From: Fasciola hepatica
Taxonomy: Eukaryota > Platyhelminthes > Trematoda > Plagiorchiida > Fasciolidae
NCBI GenBank assembly: GCA_948099385.1
Contig: CANUEZ040000165.1
Coordinates: 5,096,501-5,160,500 of the forward strand
Length of the DNA stretch: 64,000 nt
Direction: 5' to 3'
The notes under the pieces are model-generated. The model made no database searches, was not told the origin of the DNA, and was given only the letters and a program-made list of their open reading frames with translations. Positions 11,847 to 23,703 of this stretch are shown piece by piece (position 1 is the first letter of the stretch; the number at the start of each line of letters is the position of its first letter). Position numbers and translations under genes: made by a program.

Positions 11847-13150
11847 AACTAGGACTGGCGTATAGTTTAGCATGAAACCGCGGGGAAGTGAACCGGGAAC
11901 AACGAGCCAAGGATGCTGATGAATTTTTGGGTATGTGATAGTCATGCTCCAAAGAAAGCAACTTTTGCCGGGCGTAAAAAGCCGTAAGTTATAAAGGCGA
12001 ACTCAGAAGCGAGCACGATGGCGAGTCCATGTTAGCTGCTGGGGACTGTAGCATATTTGCGGCATTTTGAGTATATGAAAGGCATTCTTTTTGTTTTGTT
12101 CTTTAATCCGCAACCGGTGCTAGTGGGTGCGGCTGATGGTGAGCTGGACACCCAAACTAGAAACCACTTCTGGACGCAGGAGGTGCGATCCATCAAGGTA
12201 TTTGCACCCGCACATCGTTGCAGGCATCCTGCACACCCGATGTGCACCTGCCAAAGCGGTGGATCTGACCGCGTACGCCACTGGCGAGTTTTGCATAAGT
12301 GATGTCGGTCAAGATCACACAGACGTAGAGATGGAGTAGTCTAGGAGATTGCGAGGGATCCTAGAGAATAGGATCAACGAGTGAGCGACGGAATGATGGG
12401 CGGGTATCGGATTGTCAGCTGAAAGTTTGGACCAGATACTTCGCCGGCATTATCTCCGGATCATTCCAAGACATCAAAAGGGAGATGCGCGCCGGTGGGT
12501 GTCTGGAAACAAGGGTAGAGAAAAGCAGTCTGGGATGCTCTAAGCTGAGGAGCAACGGTCAGCGGTGGAAAGATAAATCTAGTAATTTATACACAGACCA
12601 TTTTGGGAAGAATGAGGACTATGAGCTATTGAGAGTGAATAAGAGTACTAAAATAATGATCACAACTAGGAATAAGAATGATGATTTGGAGGTAAATGTT
12701 GGTCTCCGAAGTTGGATTTAGTGTTGGAACGCTAGGACCAAATAACGAAAGGGAATGGAGTCGATCTGGACCGAGTTAAGCGAATTAAGTATGATGGAGA
12801 TGGATAAGAGACGTTAGAGCGCGTGAGTTAGGGGAATCCGAGGAGAGCAGTGTCAGTGATGTAAATTATTCTAAGGGGTACTAATAAGCTGGCGATGGAG
12901 AAGTCATATGGGGTAGGCGATATTGACGTTGCAAAGGATGTTACCCGGGTTATGCTTTCTTCTCCTATTCAAAAATCTAGGTGACCTTCATAAGCTTGTT
13001 CCAACGTGGTGCACTTATGGGTTAATTGTAGTACTTGATGACATTTAAATATTTTTAAGGAAAATTTTGAAACGGTCTAGTGTCTGGCAGGCCCGAATGT
13101 CTTCAGGCAATCTGTTCCAAATACAGGAATATACGGTGATGAGGAACCTT
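11847..13150 (-). repeat. 3' UTR of a minus-strand family 1 LINE
   Basis: Lies downstream (minus strand) of an RT C-terminus. It holds the GC-rich module at 12108-12273, and 11850-12070 aligns with 16108-16350 (shared CAAAGAAAGCAACTTTTGCCGG). Unlike most LINE copies it lacks the 3' tail: the alignment stops at about 11847, against plus-strand repeat sequence. No gene is visible in 12300-13150. Confidence 0.55.
12108..12273 (-). repeat. Conserved GC-rich module in family 1 3' UTR, copy 2
   Basis: Reverse-oriented copy of the module at 10050. On the minus strand it reads from GCGGTCAGATCCACCGC to CCGGTTGCGG. The minus frame gives AGCLQRCAGA ... KWFLVWVS ... APTSTGCG, the same peptide pattern as the other copies. 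Confidence 0.65.
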
Positions 13151-14590
13151 TCTCTTAGTTTTGTCCTAGAGTATGGAACTTCAGTAGTATGATTTCGGTT
13201 ACGAAGCGGGTAGAGCGCGTCTTGAGTGAAACATAGATCAGTGATTGAATATGCGCTCTAGAATGTAGGAGGTTGAATAGAAGATAGAGATTGAGTTTCA
13301 TACGTCGTAGCCACAAGGGTTCAAGTCTTAGTAGCTCACATCTCTGTAATTCAAGGAAGATGATGAGTCGAGTAAGTGCTAGGTAAAGGATCGCTGAACT
13401 CTTTCGATCGCAAGTCTGTCTGATCTGCGCACGTGAGTGCATATTGGAGGACAGTACTGGAGCTGCTGTCTGGCCCGGGACGTAAAGACCAGAAGCTAGC
13501 TGTCGAGCATTCTCAACGTTCTGCGGACGAGGGTTATTGTTCTCTTTGTCTTAGCTACCTAGTAGGTGGCCTGTTCTTGAAGGATGAAAGTGCGGGAATA
13601 TTTTAGGCCGAGATCTCATACTAGCGGAGTAACAGGAGTGTACGTGCCCCATAAGGCGAAGGATTCAGGAGGAATTTGACTTCTATACGTAAGAATGGCA
13701 CTATTAGCAGCGGAGAATCTCATTTTCCAAGTGTTGCACCATATGCCAAGAGCGTTTAGGTCGTCAGCTATTTCGACGAGGGTATAGACCAAGGTATGGG
13801 GTTCAAAGGAATAAACAATTTCGATATCATCAGCTAATAGAAACGCGGTGACATGGCGTATTATTTTGAATACGTCGTTACTGTAGAAAAAAAAGTGGCC
13901 CTAACACACTGCCCTGTGTGACACCACTTGTGACTGGCTGGAGTGATGACAGGTAACCCTCAATTTTTACCGCTCGCTATCTCATGCTAAGACACGATGA
14001 CAACCAAGAAAAGATTGGGTCTTTTGTGCCGCAAGATTTGACCTTGGTTAGTAGCTGAGCATGAAGCGCGGGATCAAAGGCTTTTGTCATATCAAGGAAG
14101 ATAACGATAAATGCCTTTCCAGGGTCAGCCAACGTTGTGATTGGATAACGGAAGTCAAGTTGCAGGTCCGACACGACCTGGACTTTTAAAAGCCGTGCTG
14201 GTTTTTATTTTTTAACCCACGGGTGAGGGTAAAGTTGGCAACCTCATCCTTAACTACCCGTTTCATTATCCTAGAAATAACCGGAGAATGGTTTATGGGG
14301 GGGGGTGGCAATTAGCAGGATCTTGTGAGGCACCCTTCTTATGGAGGGGAATGATAACGGAAGTTTTCCACTGGGATGGGAAAATGTTTTGTGACATGCA
14401 GAGGTTAAATAAGTTCAGCAAAGGCATCAAAGTATCCGGGCCGCAAACAAGAAACAGAGCTGAAGAGATACCATCGGGTCCAGGGCGGGCCAGTAGCCGG
14501 GCGGTATTTCACAGCTTTCTGATTTCATTGGCTGAGAATACTACGGTTGACAAGGGGTCGGCAGTCAGGTAAGTGAGGTAGTGGGTTGGA
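13151..14590 (-). pseudogene. Family 1 LINE reverse transcriptase, minus strand, degenerate
   Basis: Read right to left. A PGPDGIS motif (about 14480) marks the RT N-terminus. QWKTSVIIPLHKKG follows at about 14350; the same block in the best copy is QWKSSVIVPRFKKG. IFLDMTKAFDPALHAQLL at about 14085 is RT motif A with the catalytic D. A SAVLGPLFFF-type block and a degenerate YxDD region lie at about 13820-13930, and LLRLEPLWLRRMKLNLYLLFNLLH lies near the C-terminus (13260-13330). Frames change several times. The 5' part is cut off at about 14590 by another repeat and may resume near 16360. Confidence 0.75.
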
Positions 14591-16360
14591 CTATTGTAAT
14601 AATAATAATAATAATAATAATAATAGTTTTTTTTCTCATAACCCCGAAGCATGCTACAATGCAAGATCAAACAGTACAGTTGAAAGCTGAATGAAAGTTA
14701 CGGTAGGACAGTACAATTATGCGAACGCGATTGAACATAAAAGAAGGCATTCAAGTCAATTGTTGCGACACTGCCCGGTGAATTTAAACTCAAGGTAAAG
14801 TGGTCAATCCGGCTGGGGGTAGGCGTAGTTATTCTGCCAAAGTGTGGGGTGGATGGAGAATGGTACAAAATCACACAAATCCTAAAGAAGGAAGACTGTC
14901 CTGTTGGAGAACTAAACCAGTTTGACGGATACGTGGATATCGTGAAGAAGAAACATTCCTGAAGGAGACGTATTCAAGCAATAGAGCTTCACAATGTATG
15001 AGAGGAGTTGCGATGAAAAATTAGATGATAATAACTGTGGCATAATACATAAAGAGCAAGAAAACCGGTCGAGGATAACATTTTTGGTGTTCAGTGACCG
15101 TATATCGGTTGAGCCAGCTGTAAAACGAAATGGACAACACACTGGACTGTGGGTGTCAAATTGATGGTGAAAGAAGTGATCGGATAGAGCATATGGACTT
15201 TGAGTGGATTGTTTTGCCTTCAGAAAAAAGGTATGTAATGCATCAGCAAGAAACTGGTAACTGGCAATAAAAAGTCGACGTGTGGTGCGTAGCTACGATA
15301 GTGGCAGAAACGTGGCTTGCAAGAGGGATGACCGGTTGAATGACAGGTAAGTATTTACATACTGATAATTCACAGCAAAGAGTTCACGTGGTGAAAAAAA
15401 TGTATCAAGTATCGGAAGTGTCTGAGATGATCTATCGGAATGGAGCATGGGAAAGAAAATACACAGAACAACCGATGAATAGGTTTGCAAAGTTCGGCAG
15501 CCGGATATGGGCGGAGTGTGTGTGATAAACCAAATGGACTACATATCTGGACCGTGGTTGCCAAAGTGATGGTGAAGGAAGTGACCGGATAAAACATGTG
15601 GACTTTGAGTGGATTGTTCTGCTTTCAGAAAAAAGGAATGTAATGCATCAGCATGAAACTAGAAACTAGCGAAAAAAATCGTCGCGCGGTGCTCAACTAC
15701 AATAATAGGATGGGCACAGCTGGCAAAAACGATGAAGTGACGAGTAGAAGACTATCAGTTTATGTCTGATACAAAAGGTGGACCACCTTGTGGCGACAGA
15801 ACAGAACTCTGCGGCACAAGAGATTATCAGATGTGCATACGTGGGACACGATACCTTGCAAGATGAGGACATTGCAATGCAACAGCCCCAAGTGGGCAAA
15901 CAGCGGAGCTGGCAGAGAAAGCAAGCTAACACAGAGTCGTCCATTATTGGGAATTTCTTGAGATAAATTTCGCAGTGTCATATACTGTCTGGAGATTGTG
16001 GTACGGAAGTTAGTGACAGCAATAAATGCGTTATTTCTCGAGTATATCGGTAAAATAGCAAAAAGAGGTGGGCTTTATCTTAGAGAGTGGTTAAGTTTGC
16101 AAATAAGACTGGTGAATAGTTTGGCTTGAAATCCCGGGAAGTGGACCGAGAATAATGAGCCAGAAGTGTTGATGGGTTTTTAAGTATGCGATAATTATGC
16201 ACCAAAGAAAGCAACTTTTGCCGGACGAAAAAAGCGTTAGGTTATGAAAGCAAATTTGAAGCAAGCGCGATGGAGAGTCAATGTTGGCTGGAGGAAACAG
16301 CAACATTTTGAGTATATGAACGGTATTCCTTTTGTTCTGTTTTTTTGATCTCTTATGAAG
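14591..16360 (-). repeat. 3' UTR segment of another family 1 LINE, inserted
   Basis: Starts on the plus side with (AAT)n at 14597-14627, the complement of a family 1 tail, followed by the CCCGAAGCATGCTACAATG block also found near 975. It aligns with 905-2416 and then, from 16108 to 16350, with 11847-12070, giving a nearly complete family 1 3' UTR end. No gene seen: minus frames such as 15370-15597 are shared with 1672-1857 but carry no domain. Confidence 0.6.
14597..14627 (-). repeat. (AAT)n microsatellite, LINE 3' tail
   Basis: A run of AAT units that would be the (ATT)n tail of the minus-strand family 1 element; it abuts the interrupted RT at 14590. Confidence 0.85.
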
Positions 16361-16490
16361 GTAGAAGCGAAAAATTATTGAATGCCTCAGCGATTAACTG
16401 AGGCAAGCAAATATAAGTGTTCTGGGATAGGAGCAAATATGGTATTTTGGTTGTACAGCAGGGGTCTGAGTAGCTTATCTTGATGGCTTC
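16361..16490 (-). pseudogene. Possible upstream remnant of the interrupted family 1 ORF2
   Basis: A minus-strand peptide AEAFNNFSLLPS (about 16370-16410) resembles SEAFNEHFSSSL, which in the best family 1 copy lies about 40 residues before the PGPD motif. That is the part missing upstream of 14590, so this may be the other side of the interrupted gene. The match is short and the evidence thin. Confidence 0.35.
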
Positions 16491-17010
16491 CCAAAGCTCC
16501 TCAACTGAGGCGTTTTTGTGACTCGGTGTCATCCGAACTTCCTACTCTGCCCTCTTTAGCTCACCTTTATTGATTCCTCCATAGCTCCGACCTAGTACGG
16601 TTTCCTTCGGCTCCTTGCTAAGTTTTACTGTGACCCTTAGGACTATGTGATCGCTTTTGCCCAGTGGCTCTTCCCACGCAATTTCTTCAACGTCTTGATG
16701 GTGACGCGTTATGATCGAATCAGGGAGAGAATGGGAACTGTCCACATCTGTGTTGAGTAGCTTGTGTCCATTGCTGCGTAAGTGCCTGCAACTGGACCCA
16801 TTGCAGAAACTTGTCGCACGTTGATCCTCTTGGTTCGGTCAGATCTTTACTTCTGCTTTTGAAGTCCTAGATTCTTGCCTTGAATTCTTGAAGTAGCACA
16901 TGGGTTAGGAGCTGGAGCCCAAATATTACATGTTCTTGAGGTATCTTCTTGTCTGTAGTGGTCGTTCCGCTGAAGTCACGAGAGCTGGACAAACGGGGCA
17001 CCACTACCAT
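16491..17010 (-). pseudogene. Family 3 LINE endonuclease C-terminal fragment
   Basis: The minus frame at 16542-16745 contains LGKSDHIVLRV, the SDH motif that ends an APE-type endonuclease (family 3 at 63747: LGKSDHLCVKI), then VLGRSYGGINKGELKRAE, which matches RRSYGRINMGELKRAAEEV of the family 3 copy at 51934. VEELWEAIK continues at about 16500, matching VEERWETIK. Upstream, about 16760-17010, there are only broken traces. The catalytic GDFN block is not seen, so it is a dead fragment. Confidence 0.65.
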
Positions 17011-17299
17011 GGTCATATGCCGCAGGTGCTAGCGCAGATGGTGGTTTCGAGTGGCCCGTAAGCTGACACAAGTGATGCGCTCAGAAGCAAGCATGAACGT
17101 GTAAGATAAAACAGCACGACCAAAGCGCAACATCTATACTTCAACGCAGACGGAAATGTGACAACACTTTTTTTGTGTTTCATGTTTTGCTTTTTGTGTG
17201 CAAATATTTCTAAGGGGGGCATGGCATGAAAAGACAGGCGGACGGAGGGAAACCGGAAGAGCGGCAGATCTCAGGCCAAATTCAAAAGAGGTTCAAGGA
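17011..17299. other. Unassigned
   Basis: No recognisable frame or repeat match; it may belong to the 3' end of the family 2 element that follows on the minus strand. Confidence 0.3.
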
Positions 17300-18790
17300 G
17301 AAAATTTTATTCCTAAGAATTTATTCAACCTTTTTGTAAACGTTTCCTTGCTCGGAGTCTCTGTAACTTCTCGCCATAAGTTACTCCAAGGCGAAACTAT
17401 TTAGTGAGTAAAAAATGTTCGCGGACGATCTTATTAGGTTGAGGCTCGGATACTTTCTAATCATGTCGTTTGATGGTGTTCACGCTTGAGAGCGCGAAAA
17501 AGTGGTCTGCAATCCCCATAGTGAAAAGGTCGTACATAAGAAAGCGATCCCCTCTCACTCTGCTTGTTTTTAAGGGGTACAGTTTCAGGTTGGTCGGCCG
17601 TTGAGAGTGAGGGGTGCGCGAAAACCTACGAGCTAGTTTCGCGGCTACCCTTTGTTCACTTTCAAAGACGCCCTGGTCCTTGGCTAGGCCAGAGTTTACA
17701 GTCTTACTTCCGTATACTAGAAGAGGTTGGATGTGTGTCCTATAACTGATTTGAAAGCCTTCTGCCATAATAGAAGGAAAGTTCTGCCTTAGCACGTTGA
17801 GAACACCAAAGGCAGACCTGTAGGCTAGTTGATGGTAGAAGGAGAAAGAAAGCGACTTGTTTAGCCCGAAGCCTAAGACATTATGCTTTTCCACGTCCCG
17901 AATCAGTGTGGCATAATTCGTCCAGGAGAGCTGAGCTGGGGAATTACCAAATGACATCATCAATAATTTGTAGGCTCCAGTCGGCAGGCCACTGTTTACC
18001 GTGGTCCACTTCCGACTGCAGTTCTGTGGCGTTGTTGCCCCAGATCGTAACACCGTCGACTTACATAGCGATGTTCTTTGAAATGCTGCCTGGAATGTTA
18101 CTTAAATAAAAGAGGAACAATGAGGGACCTAGCTCCAATACTTTGGGGGAACCATAGTGTATTTGGGATGGCTTCGAAAAGCAAGGACACGCTCTGACCC
18201 TAAATGAGTGATTAGCGAGAAGGCTACGACGAAGAGGGCTCATGATGCCCAAAATTCCGTAGGATTCCAGCGTGTTTATAGGAGGAATATGCGGTACTCT
18301 CTCAACTGCTATTGCGAAGTCAATAAAGACGCGTGCGTAATCAAGCCTTCGTCGTATGCCCGAGTAAGACAATCCAAGATGGAGAACATATTGATAATGC
18401 ATGAGCTTCCCTGCAAGAGGCCATGTTGAGCATAGGAGACTGAGTCATTCTCACGCAGATGTGTCAGTATGACACGCTTTATCATGAGTTCGAAGATCTT
18501 GCTGGTATTTCTGGCCACACCAATAGCTCCGTGGCTCCCTTTTTGATGGCAACCGCTCTTTCTGAAGGTAGGGCTGCTCGTCGCTCTTTTCCAAAAGGTT
18601 ACGGAAATACCGAAATCTACGCATGGCTAGAGGAGCTCCGCATATGTTTCTGCCAATATTGTGGACGTTGCCTTAGAAATTCAGGGGTGGATCTCTTGTG
18701 GGCCCATCGTACCAAATTGACCAAATTGACTGAGGTGACTGTCTACTTTCTGTTTTGTAAACAGCCTGGTATATAAAAACTAACCCGCTG
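17300..18790 (-). pseudogene. Family 2 LINE reverse transcriptase, degenerate
   Basis: Read right to left. DGPTRDPPLNF (about 18680) resembles the DGPDGIHP motif. SYAQHGLLQGSSCIINMFSILDCLTRAYDEG (18375-18460) is the QHGF--G-SC block. RVFIDFAIAVERVPH (about 18300) is RT motif A with D retained but SKAFD degraded. VLELGPSLFLFYLSNIPGS (about 18110) is the SVLGPLLF-IYINDL block. The C-terminal thumb, YRTHIQPLLVYGSKTVNSGLAKDQGVFESEQ and LKLYPLKTSRVRGDRFLMYDLF (17500-17740), is nearly intact, and FTKRLNKFLGI ends it at about 17320. The same lineage recurs at 45640-46121 (VHSGLARDREILERVQR, LYPLDLRRVRGDLFLMFHLF). Confidence 0.75.
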
Positions 18791-20451
18791 ACAGTCCTGG
18801 GAGTTGGGGAGGTACGGAGATAGGCAGTGAGGCATAAAGGTTTGGAAATGCTAAACAGAATTCTCTCCCGCTCCGGGAAGAGTTGTGGCTGGGGTGCCAT
18901 CTCCAAGGCAGGGTGCAAATGGGGTTGCGCGTTGCTGCCCGGTTATGCACATAGGCCTGAAAAGAGTGGATCTGTCCGAAACCGCTCGCTCGAGGTTGGT
19001 CCTTAGCCGTTTAGTAAAGAACTTTGTTACTTGATTCTGCAAAGAATACGACTGAGTTTAAATTCCGACGCGTCCGTTTCTACTCAAGTGGATTCAAGCT
19101 TGGAAAACCTCCCAGAGCGTTCATCCAACAGATGCCTGATGGATCGCGGCAGTGAAGGTTTTACTGTTGGCCCTGGATTGCTCCCTAGATAAATAAGGGT
19201 GGTAGGCCTGCCGCTGACAGTCTTCAGTGCGGCTGCTGAGAATTTCTAAATCGGCTGGTCGGTCTAAAGTGCTAATTTTTTGAGCCAGAAAGGGCCTTAG
19301 ATCATCGAAGTTGGTTCTTCTGAATGCACAAGTGAGTTTGCGCTGGGAGGCCCTGGCTGGCCGGAGAATTGTGTAGTCAGATTTAGGAACGCCTGCTCCT
19401 CCCTACCTAAAGGAGGAAGAACGTTGGCCGTTTCTATTTGGCGGTTCTCGCTGGAGATCATCAGGTAGAGAACTGAGGGAGCGTGCCCTGTACGGAATCT
19501 TGTTGGTTCCCCGACGTGCTGCTACCAGGAGAGTTCGGCTGATGGGTCTGTTAATGCCAGGTCGGAAGGACTACCAGCTGTGTTCCCCCTCCAAAAGACA
19601 CTCGAGGAGTTGAAATCTCTTAGTAGTAAGAGGTGGGTATAGCGACAGTTGGTTTTCAGACCTCGAGGCCGTTCTATGAGATGAAGAGATTCGTCTAGAC
19701 CAGTGGGTGGAGGAAGACAGATCATACACACTAGGGAAAATTCTGAGGGGAAAATTCTCATCCCCACCCATAAAGAGTCAGTAGAGGGAGTTTGGGGAAG
19801 AGGGTTAATGGTGTAGCAGGAGAGACTACTGCTGAGATACAGATCCGCCCCACCGGCTCTACCTCTTAAGAAATCCTCGCAGAATGGGGTTTATCCAGAC
19901 TACTTCAAGACTATCCAGTGATAGAAACTTCACTACCTAGATTATCTGGGGGTGAGCCTAAGTTCTTTGACTGCCAGAATGTGAGGTTTTGCGTCAGCTG
20001 CCAGCAGCCTAAGTTTTAGCATCTTGTTGCAGATACCGAGGCTGCTTGTAGAGAAGCATCTCAAAGCATGCCCATTGGAGATGTTAGAAAGGGGAGTACT
20101 ACGGTCGGGAGAGAAAATCAGGATGAGTACTTTTCTGTTGCTGCTTCTTGTTCGGACCCGTCCACGGAGCCTTTTAAGGAGGCTAAGCCTTTTCTGTGCC
20201 CGCCTTTTTTGTGGTCCTCTCCCGAGGGCAGGTGTGCTTTGAGGATGGGCCAAAAGGGGACCAAGATGGGAACGAACTTTGGGGCGGTTGCGGGGAGTAT
20301 GGAGGAGAGACCTGCACCCGAGGTGCCCGCTGAGGCCCTGTCGGTTAAGGGAATGAGGGGCCCATGGGTGGATAGTAATGGGAGGGGCAGAGGGAGTTAC
20401 CAGTAGTCCTACCTTGTTTCTTTTGAATGTCAAAAACTTATGTATCCCCAT
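18791..20451 (-). pseudogene. Family 2 LINE endonuclease, degenerate
   Basis: Minus frame 19942-20451 ends with SLGICNKMLKLRLLAADAKPHILAVKELRLTP, matching the APE-endonuclease N-terminus (family pattern NIRSL-NK--EL--L-----PDI---TE-WL; the catalytic E is retained in KELRL). Minus frame 19522-19767 contains LLLLRDFNSSSVFW, the degraded GDFN block. 18791-19500 should hold the SDH motif and the linker to the RT, but I cannot place it. The order is correct for an ORF2 continuing into the RT at 18790. Confidence 0.6.
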
Positions 20452-21600
20452 AAGGAGGCTAAGAACGGCTGGGCCAGGGTGTCGCTTTTTTTCCTGTCTG
20501 CCTGTTTTCTTTGGGTTATTTTGGTAGCTGCAGTTGTTTCCACAACGGTTACCTGCAGCTTGCTGTCGGGCTTCTCAAGGCCTGCTTTTGTAGTGCTGAA
20601 TGCCAGAGGCTTGACCGATGCCTGGGCCGCAGGGGAAAAGGGGAACAATAGACCACTGAGGAGGCGCCGGGGGATGCGAGTAAAGCGGGATCAACTGTTG
20701 ACTTGGGCTGCTGTTTGTCCTCCAGTCTGGTCAGGACGACACGGGGGGGGGGGGAGCGTGGAGCGTAAAAAGCCTAGAGTCACCGTCCTTCTTAGAGATT
20801 TCCCATTTTCAGATTGGTAACCTTTGTTCTGCTTCGCTTCTGAGCGGACTTGAAGAGTTTTGTCTTGTAAGACACCTCTGACTTGCTCGAATGTCTTTCT
20901 TTACATACTTGTCTGTGCCAGGCAATCCAGGATGGCATACTCAGGGATGAATTCTAAGATTAGTTCTGGTGTCTTCTTCTCAGACTTCGAGAGCGGCCAA
21001 GATACCCTAGTTGGGTTGGGGATTTTGGCGGTTGGGTCACCAAGCGGAGTTTTAGTCTGGTCCACTGGGCTTGGGGTTTTCGGGAAACTACCCTTGAATA
21101 TAGCACTTTTGCTGCTTCTTGTTGGTTACCAAAACCGTGTCCAAAACTATCTGCTGGGAACTTTGACTGCTTCAGTTGCTGCAGCAGTTGGCGGAAGCGA
21201 AGTCGTAATGAGAGCCTTCAGGTGGGCCATCTCCAATTCTAGAATGGACACCCGAGCCATCAGTTCGCTTACCTCGTTCGCTGGTAGGTCGTAGGAACGA
21301 AGACTCAAGAGCCTGCTGGCGTTGGAACCCCTTAGCTCGGAGTCTAGACGCATTGGAAGGGTGGACTTGTCCAAGTCTGGGGTAGAGTTAGGATAATTGG
21401 TTAAAGGGCACAAGCTTTGAGTCCAGATACTTCCGGTTCTTGTATATACCTTCTTTCCCCTGATGCTACTGAGTTGGAATGGGAAAATTCGAAAACAATG
21501 GGCAATAATTTTCGCGATTGAGACATTAGTATAAAAAATAAATTTTTCCCGTGTAGTAAACGTGTCCCACAATATAAGTATGAACTCAAAAATACATCAC
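20452..21600 (-). pseudogene. Possible ORF1 of the family 2 LINE
   Basis: Minus frame 21147-21572 has a short heptad-like helix near its end (VSELMARVSILELEMAHLKAL), the kind of coiled coil found in LINE ORF1 RNA-binding proteins, placed just upstream of the endonuclease. No RRM or zinc knuckle can be read. Assignment is by position and the helix only. A poly-G run lies at about 20743-20752. Confidence 0.35.
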
Positions 21601-23180
21601 TGCTAGTCATGTTGTTTTAAAAATACACAGAAGAGCGATTTTCACGTAAATTTGTGAGAGGGGAAGAAAGCATCTACTTATAACGGAGTACATGTACAAG
21701 TATCTTGGACTGAAGACGAGAAGTGAGAACACGGAAGAGAATAATGTACGCTAGGGTGATCAGGGAATTAGCTGGACTTTGATTGAATCTTAGCCATTTG
21801 CCCAGTCTGGCATTGAAAGCCACTTTGAGCAAGCATTCACTACCTCCTATGAAGGGCCATTGCATAAAGATATTATCCAGGACGAGAGGAAATGTTGTCC
21901 AGTGAAGGCATGTGAACAGAGTTTGCAGAGTTTCCTCGCACGTCTTCGCCGTGTCCCCGAGTTCGGACTGGGGAAAACTGATCCACTAGGTCCGATGAGA
22001 AAAGACCATACATCGGGAAGAGGTCTTTTCTAAAGCGATATTAGACAAACCGGGTAGGGGGTTAAAAGTAAGCTACGTACCATTCATGTCGCTTCCCATC
22101 GAATTCGCTTCAAAACGCTCTGACTTCTGAGGAGGCCAGTGTGCACTATCTGGCCACCGTAAACCAGAAGAGATCAAATATGGGTTCCACATGGAAGATA
22201 ATGAAACCGATAATGGTGATATACTTCGGATGCACTCGAAGCGTGCCTGAGTTCATGGTCAAATGATTCAAGTTATGTCAGAATCAGAATTTTCAAAAGG
22301 GTAAAACATTTGTGGCTGGAGCAACGACCAGAGTGTTAAAGTAGTGCCCGGCAAATGTAAAGCTCAAATGGAAGGTTTGGCTGTAGGGGGTTGGAGTCCG
22401 GTAAAAAGGGGGATTGTATGCGTAAATAATAGCGAAAAAAACCTCCCCACGAGAAATTGCAGCCAAATTAAAGGTTTTTGTTGAAAAAAGAGAAAAAAAG
22501 AAAAGAAGATTTCATCAAGGGGAATTCAAAGAGTCGTTTGCAAGCTGCAGAGTGCAAAGTGCGTGTGGATAGAAAACTCGACGGTATACAAGAATGGTTC
22601 CTCAGAGAAAGAATGCCATGAATCAACGACCAGTGTGGTGGAAAAATTTGATGGAGAGAAGCCGAAGTAGTCAATCGCAAGGAAAGAGACGAACAAATCC
22701 GATGAATACAGAGAGGGATTTCAAGAATGATGGTGGAAGAAACAGCCATAGGTAGGTCGGTAAGTTCTCGTCTGTTTACTCTGATTAATATAGGTACATC
22801 ACGAAGTAGCAGCAAGCATACGGAATTATGGCAGTATATAAACGTGAAGTGCATTATGCGGCGACTAAAGGGTCGAATGGCGTGCAGAAGTGATAATGAA
22901 GTGAAGGGTAGATAAGTGACCTGTTGACCGTTTTGATAGACGGGTCAAGCAGTGAGGGTTAGGCAACAGCTACGGGACCGGTGAGTCTGATACGAGAAAC
23001 GAGGTTGGGCCGTCGGATTCAGAATATAAAGAAGCGGTTGACTGAGATGGCATCACAAACTGGTGGTTAGATAACGGTAGAGTCGGCCGTACAGCGAACG
23101 AGAGACGCCTCTGGGGGGATGAGGAGATCTGCAAGATGATGGAGGGAAGGCCGGAGAAAAGCAGGTGGCTTGAAGCGAAT
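21601..23180. other. Unassigned, weak traces of minus-strand family 1 3' UTR
   Basis: No gene seen. Short patches recall the family 1 3' UTR on the minus strand: GCCCGGCAAATGTAAAGCTC near 22350 against the CGCCCGGTGAATTCAAACTC region near 1106, and AATCCGATGAATA near 22696 against the CCGATGAATAG block. The rest has no match that I can see in this window. Confidence 0.3.
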
Positions 23181-23244
23181 CGTTTACTCATATTGGGTTT
23201 GTCATGAAGCATCGGTTTGAAAACAGAAGACAAATCAAAGTAGG

Positions 23245-23571
23245 GTGCTCATAGCTACAACGATAATAGGACTGGATAGTTCGCAGAAGAACGCAGTGGT
23301 TTTTAATGTTCCAGACCGCTTACCACTTTCCTTGGCGAAACACAACATACTAATTTCGTGCAACATGGCTCACTATAGATGCCATTGCAGGAGGCTACGT
23401 AAAAAGTCCCAGCGACATAGATGCCCCCTGCTATTCCAATTCACGGACGACCTACCAGCTACAGAGTTCATTAGCAACAAGTCGACAATTGCTGCCCTTT
23501 CGCCGTATAAGGACATCAAGATATTCTCTGATAAAACCCCCCTCCAACGGGAAATACTTCGTTCGCTGTGA
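23245..23571 (+). pseudogene. Family 1 LINE ORF1, RRM-like domain
   Basis: The 108-codon frame contains KNAVVFNVPDRLP, then RRLRKKS, RCPLLFQFTDD and an IFSDKTPLQREILRSL end. This follows the RRM-like core of LINE ORF1 proteins (---NLIIYGLPE ... V-RLG ... RPLLV-F ... I--DLT--ER), which bind element RNA and form the transposition particle. No start context, N-terminal coiled coil or zinc finger can be placed upstream, so it is partial. It is in the same reading frame as the downstream proline-rich stretch and ORF2, separated by stops. Confidence 0.6.
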
Positions 23572-23703
23572 AATAACTCCGCCTTGCCCATGCAGACTGA
23601 CCCCACTGTAACCGACATGTAGGTTACCCAATGCCCCTCTCTCAATTAGTCAAAGGCGAGCCCAGCGCCTCACCCTGCCTGCCTGCAAACTGTCGACCTG
23701 GAT

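Noticed and set aside
20024..20820. Plus-strand frames of 72-126 codons opposite the family 2 endonuclease
   Set aside because: They lie antisense to recognisable endonuclease sequence; hydrophobic stretches come from reading a coding region backwards.
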